The notes under the pieces were generated by a model. It had not been told where the DNA came from and did not search any database. It saw nothing but the letters and a program-made list of their open reading frames with translations. Below, in pieces: positions 35,236 to 36,123 of a stretch of DNA of 36,123 bases. The position numbers and the translations under genes are program-made. This DNA is from Acuticoccus mangrovi. GTDB taxonomy: Bacteria; Pseudomonadota; Alphaproteobacteria; Rhizobiales; Amorphaceae. Numbering within the stretch: the first letter of the stretch is position 1; each line of letters begins with the position of its first letter. The stretch spans positions 1-36,123 of the forward strand of contig NZ_JAEKJA010000034.1 of NCBI RefSeq assembly GCF_016411865.1, read 5' to 3'.

Positions 35236-35267
35236 AGGCCGCGCCGCCTGTCCGGTGCGGCCTTCTT
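35236..35267 (+). terminator. Weak terminator-like hairpin after flagellin 2
   Basis: AGGCCGC (35236-35242) pairs with GCGGCCT (35257-35263) over a 14-nt loop, followed by TCTTG. The sequence around it resembles the flagellin 1 terminator (GGCCTTTTTG against GGCCTTCTTG), suggesting a decayed copy. Confidence 0.5.
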
Positions 35268-35297
35268 GTGCGATCCCTCGCCGGCGACCCCCGTCCC

Positions 35298-35323
35298 GCC
35301 GTCTCGTCCTGCCGTCTCGTCCC
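35298..35323. repeat. 13-nt tandem duplication
   Basis: GCCGTCTCGTCCT is followed directly by GCCGTCTCGTCCC, two units differing only in the last base. It probably arose by slippage in the non-coding spacer. Confidence 0.6.
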
Positions 35324-35489
35324 GTCGCGCGCTCGGTGAAGCGTCCTGGCTGTTTTCCGCGAGAGCGACGCCATCCGGAGGGTCGCGCAAGCCTCGACCA
35401 AGCAGGGCTCCCTATATGCCACCTCGTAGCAGGTTGGTCGGGCGAGCGCCCGCCTCGACGCCGCGTACACATCTGGCGCGAGAACCAAA

Positions 35490-35554
35490 GGCATGACGCC
35501 GTCCTGCCCTGCCGCCCGTCGGCATGTCTTTCAGTAAACCTCAGAGGAAAGACG
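35490..35554 (+). promoter_or_regulatory. Conserved flagellin 3 leader
   Basis: GGCATGACGCC (35490-35500) and TCGGCATGTCT (35519-35529) repeat the paired motif of copies 1 and 2. The start block is CAGAGGAAAGACGATG, with AGAGGAA as ribosome site. The TTTGCGTAG part is not kept (AACCTCAG here). Confidence 0.6.
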
Positions 35555-36123
35555 ATGACGAGCCTTCTCACCAACACCGCGGCGATGGTTGCGCTGCAGA
35601 CGCTCAACCAGATCAACCAGAGCCTGAACACCACCAACAACCGCGTTTCGACGGGTCTGCGCATCGCCAAGGCCCAGGACAGCGCCGCCTACTGGGCCAT
35701 CGCCACAACGACGGCCTCCGACAACGGCGCGCTGTCGGCGGTGAAGGATGCTCTCGCCCTCGGCCGGTCCACGCTGGACGTCGTGTACAACGGTCTGGAA
35801 TCCACCCGCGACAGCCTTCAGAAGATGAAGGAGCTCCTGGTGGCCGCTCGCCAGCCCGGCGTCGACCGCACCAACGTGCAGACCCAGATCACCGGCCTGC
35901 AGACCGACATGCAGAACAAGGCCGACGCCTCGGTCATCAACGAGCAGAACTTCCTGTCGGTCGATTCGTCCGCCGCCGGCTACAACTCCACCAAGTCCAT
36001 CGTGGCCTCGTTCGAGCGCTCCGCGGCCGGCATCGCCATCTCCACCGTCGACCTCGACATCAGCACCATCACGCTGATCGACCCGGCGGGCGGCACCGCG
36101 GCCGGCATCCTCGACCAGGATCG
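35555..36123 (+). CDS. Flagellin, copy 3 (cut by window end)
   Basis: The first 189 residues of a third flagellin are visible: MTSLLTNTAAMVALQTLNQI, NNRVSTGLRIAKAQDSAAYW, ARQPGVDRTNVQTQITGLQT. The N-terminal ~65 residues are closer to copy 1, while from about residue 98 it is closer to copy 2 (AAGYNSTKS, DPAGGTAAGILDQD). The gene runs off the end of the window, so length and terminator are unknown. Confidence 0.95.
   Translation, partial: MTSLLTNTAAMVALQTLNQINQSLNTTNNRVSTGLRIAKAQDSAAYWAIATTTASDNGALSAVKDALALGRSTLDVVYNGLESTRDSLQKMKELLVAARQPGVDRTNVQTQITGLQTDMQNKADASVINEQNFLSVDSSAAGYNSTKSIVASFERSAAGIAISTVDLDISTITLIDPAGGTAAGILDQD

Larger units (their letters stand above)
35193..35489 (+). other. 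Spacer after flagellin 2, no gene seen
   Basis: This spacer and the following leader total 362 nt without a supportable gene. It includes a weak terminator-like hairpin (see 35236-35267) and a 13-nt tandem duplication (35298-35323). An open frame in this stretch has no ribosome site or similarity. Confidence 0.7.

Noticed and set aside
35266-35496. A 76-codon open frame between flagellins 2 and 3
   Set aside because: No ribosome site, no similarity and Arg/Ser/Pro-rich composition; it overlaps the tandem duplication and reaches into the conserved leader.

Overview
The window is a high-GC alphaproteobacterial flagellar and chemotaxis island. Several features point to the order Hyphomicrobiales (Rhizobiales): FlaF and FlbT beside the hook genes, a MotE-type protein between flgI and flgH, a rhizobial-type FlgN, a small protein between fliM and fliN that looks like DUF6468, a DUF1217 protein at the head of the flgF-fliI operon, short flagellins of about 305 residues, and a TTG-started alphaproteobacterial MotA. 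The genus cannot be fixed from the sequence.

Layout. Positions 1-737 hold a decayed IS3-family transposase fragment and AT-rich DNA next to a tRNA-Ser(UGA) gene (738-827, minus strand). From 842 to 21036 everything is on the minus strand and reads, in transcription order: DUF1217 protein, flgF, fliI, flgE, flgK, flgL, flaF, flbT, flgD, fliQ, flhA, fliR, a FliJ-like coiled-coil gene, a flgJ-like rod-binding gene, flgN, a FliL-like membrane protein, an MCP gene, cheA, cheW, cheB, cheR, and then tRNA-Ser only 14 nt past the cheR stop. At about 21037-21217 a 181-bp divergent promoter region separates this from the plus-strand operon: motA, fliM, DUF6468-like, fliN, fliG, flhB, flgB, flgC, fliE, flgG, flgA, flgI, motE, flgH, fliL, fliP. 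Three flagellin genes in tandem follow, the third cut by the window end.

How the genes work together. fliG, fliM and fliN form the switch, motA (with motE) part of the stator system, flhA, flhB, fliP, fliQ, fliR and fliI the export apparatus, flgB, flgC, fliE, flgF and flgG the rod, flgH and flgI the outer rings, flgA the P-ring chaperone, flgD, flgE, flgK and flgL the hook and its junction, and flaF/flbT the flagellin control pair. The receptor, CheA, CheW, CheB and CheR form one signalling array. No fliF, fliK, motB, motC, stand-alone cheY, cheD, or master regulator is visible, so these must lie elsewhere.

The points that most deserve a second look are: the three flagellin leaders, which share a paired GGCATG motif and a start-site block and could be FlbT or transcription-factor targets; a flagellin copy that looks mosaic, with a 138-nt tract 98% identical to its neighbour; a CheB whose receiver domain has lost its acidic metal-binding pair; a CheA with two CheW-like domains plus a receiver; a FliM without the usual N-terminal CheY-binding motif; and GC-rich hairpins in the two largest gaps of the otherwise tightly packed plus-strand operon.
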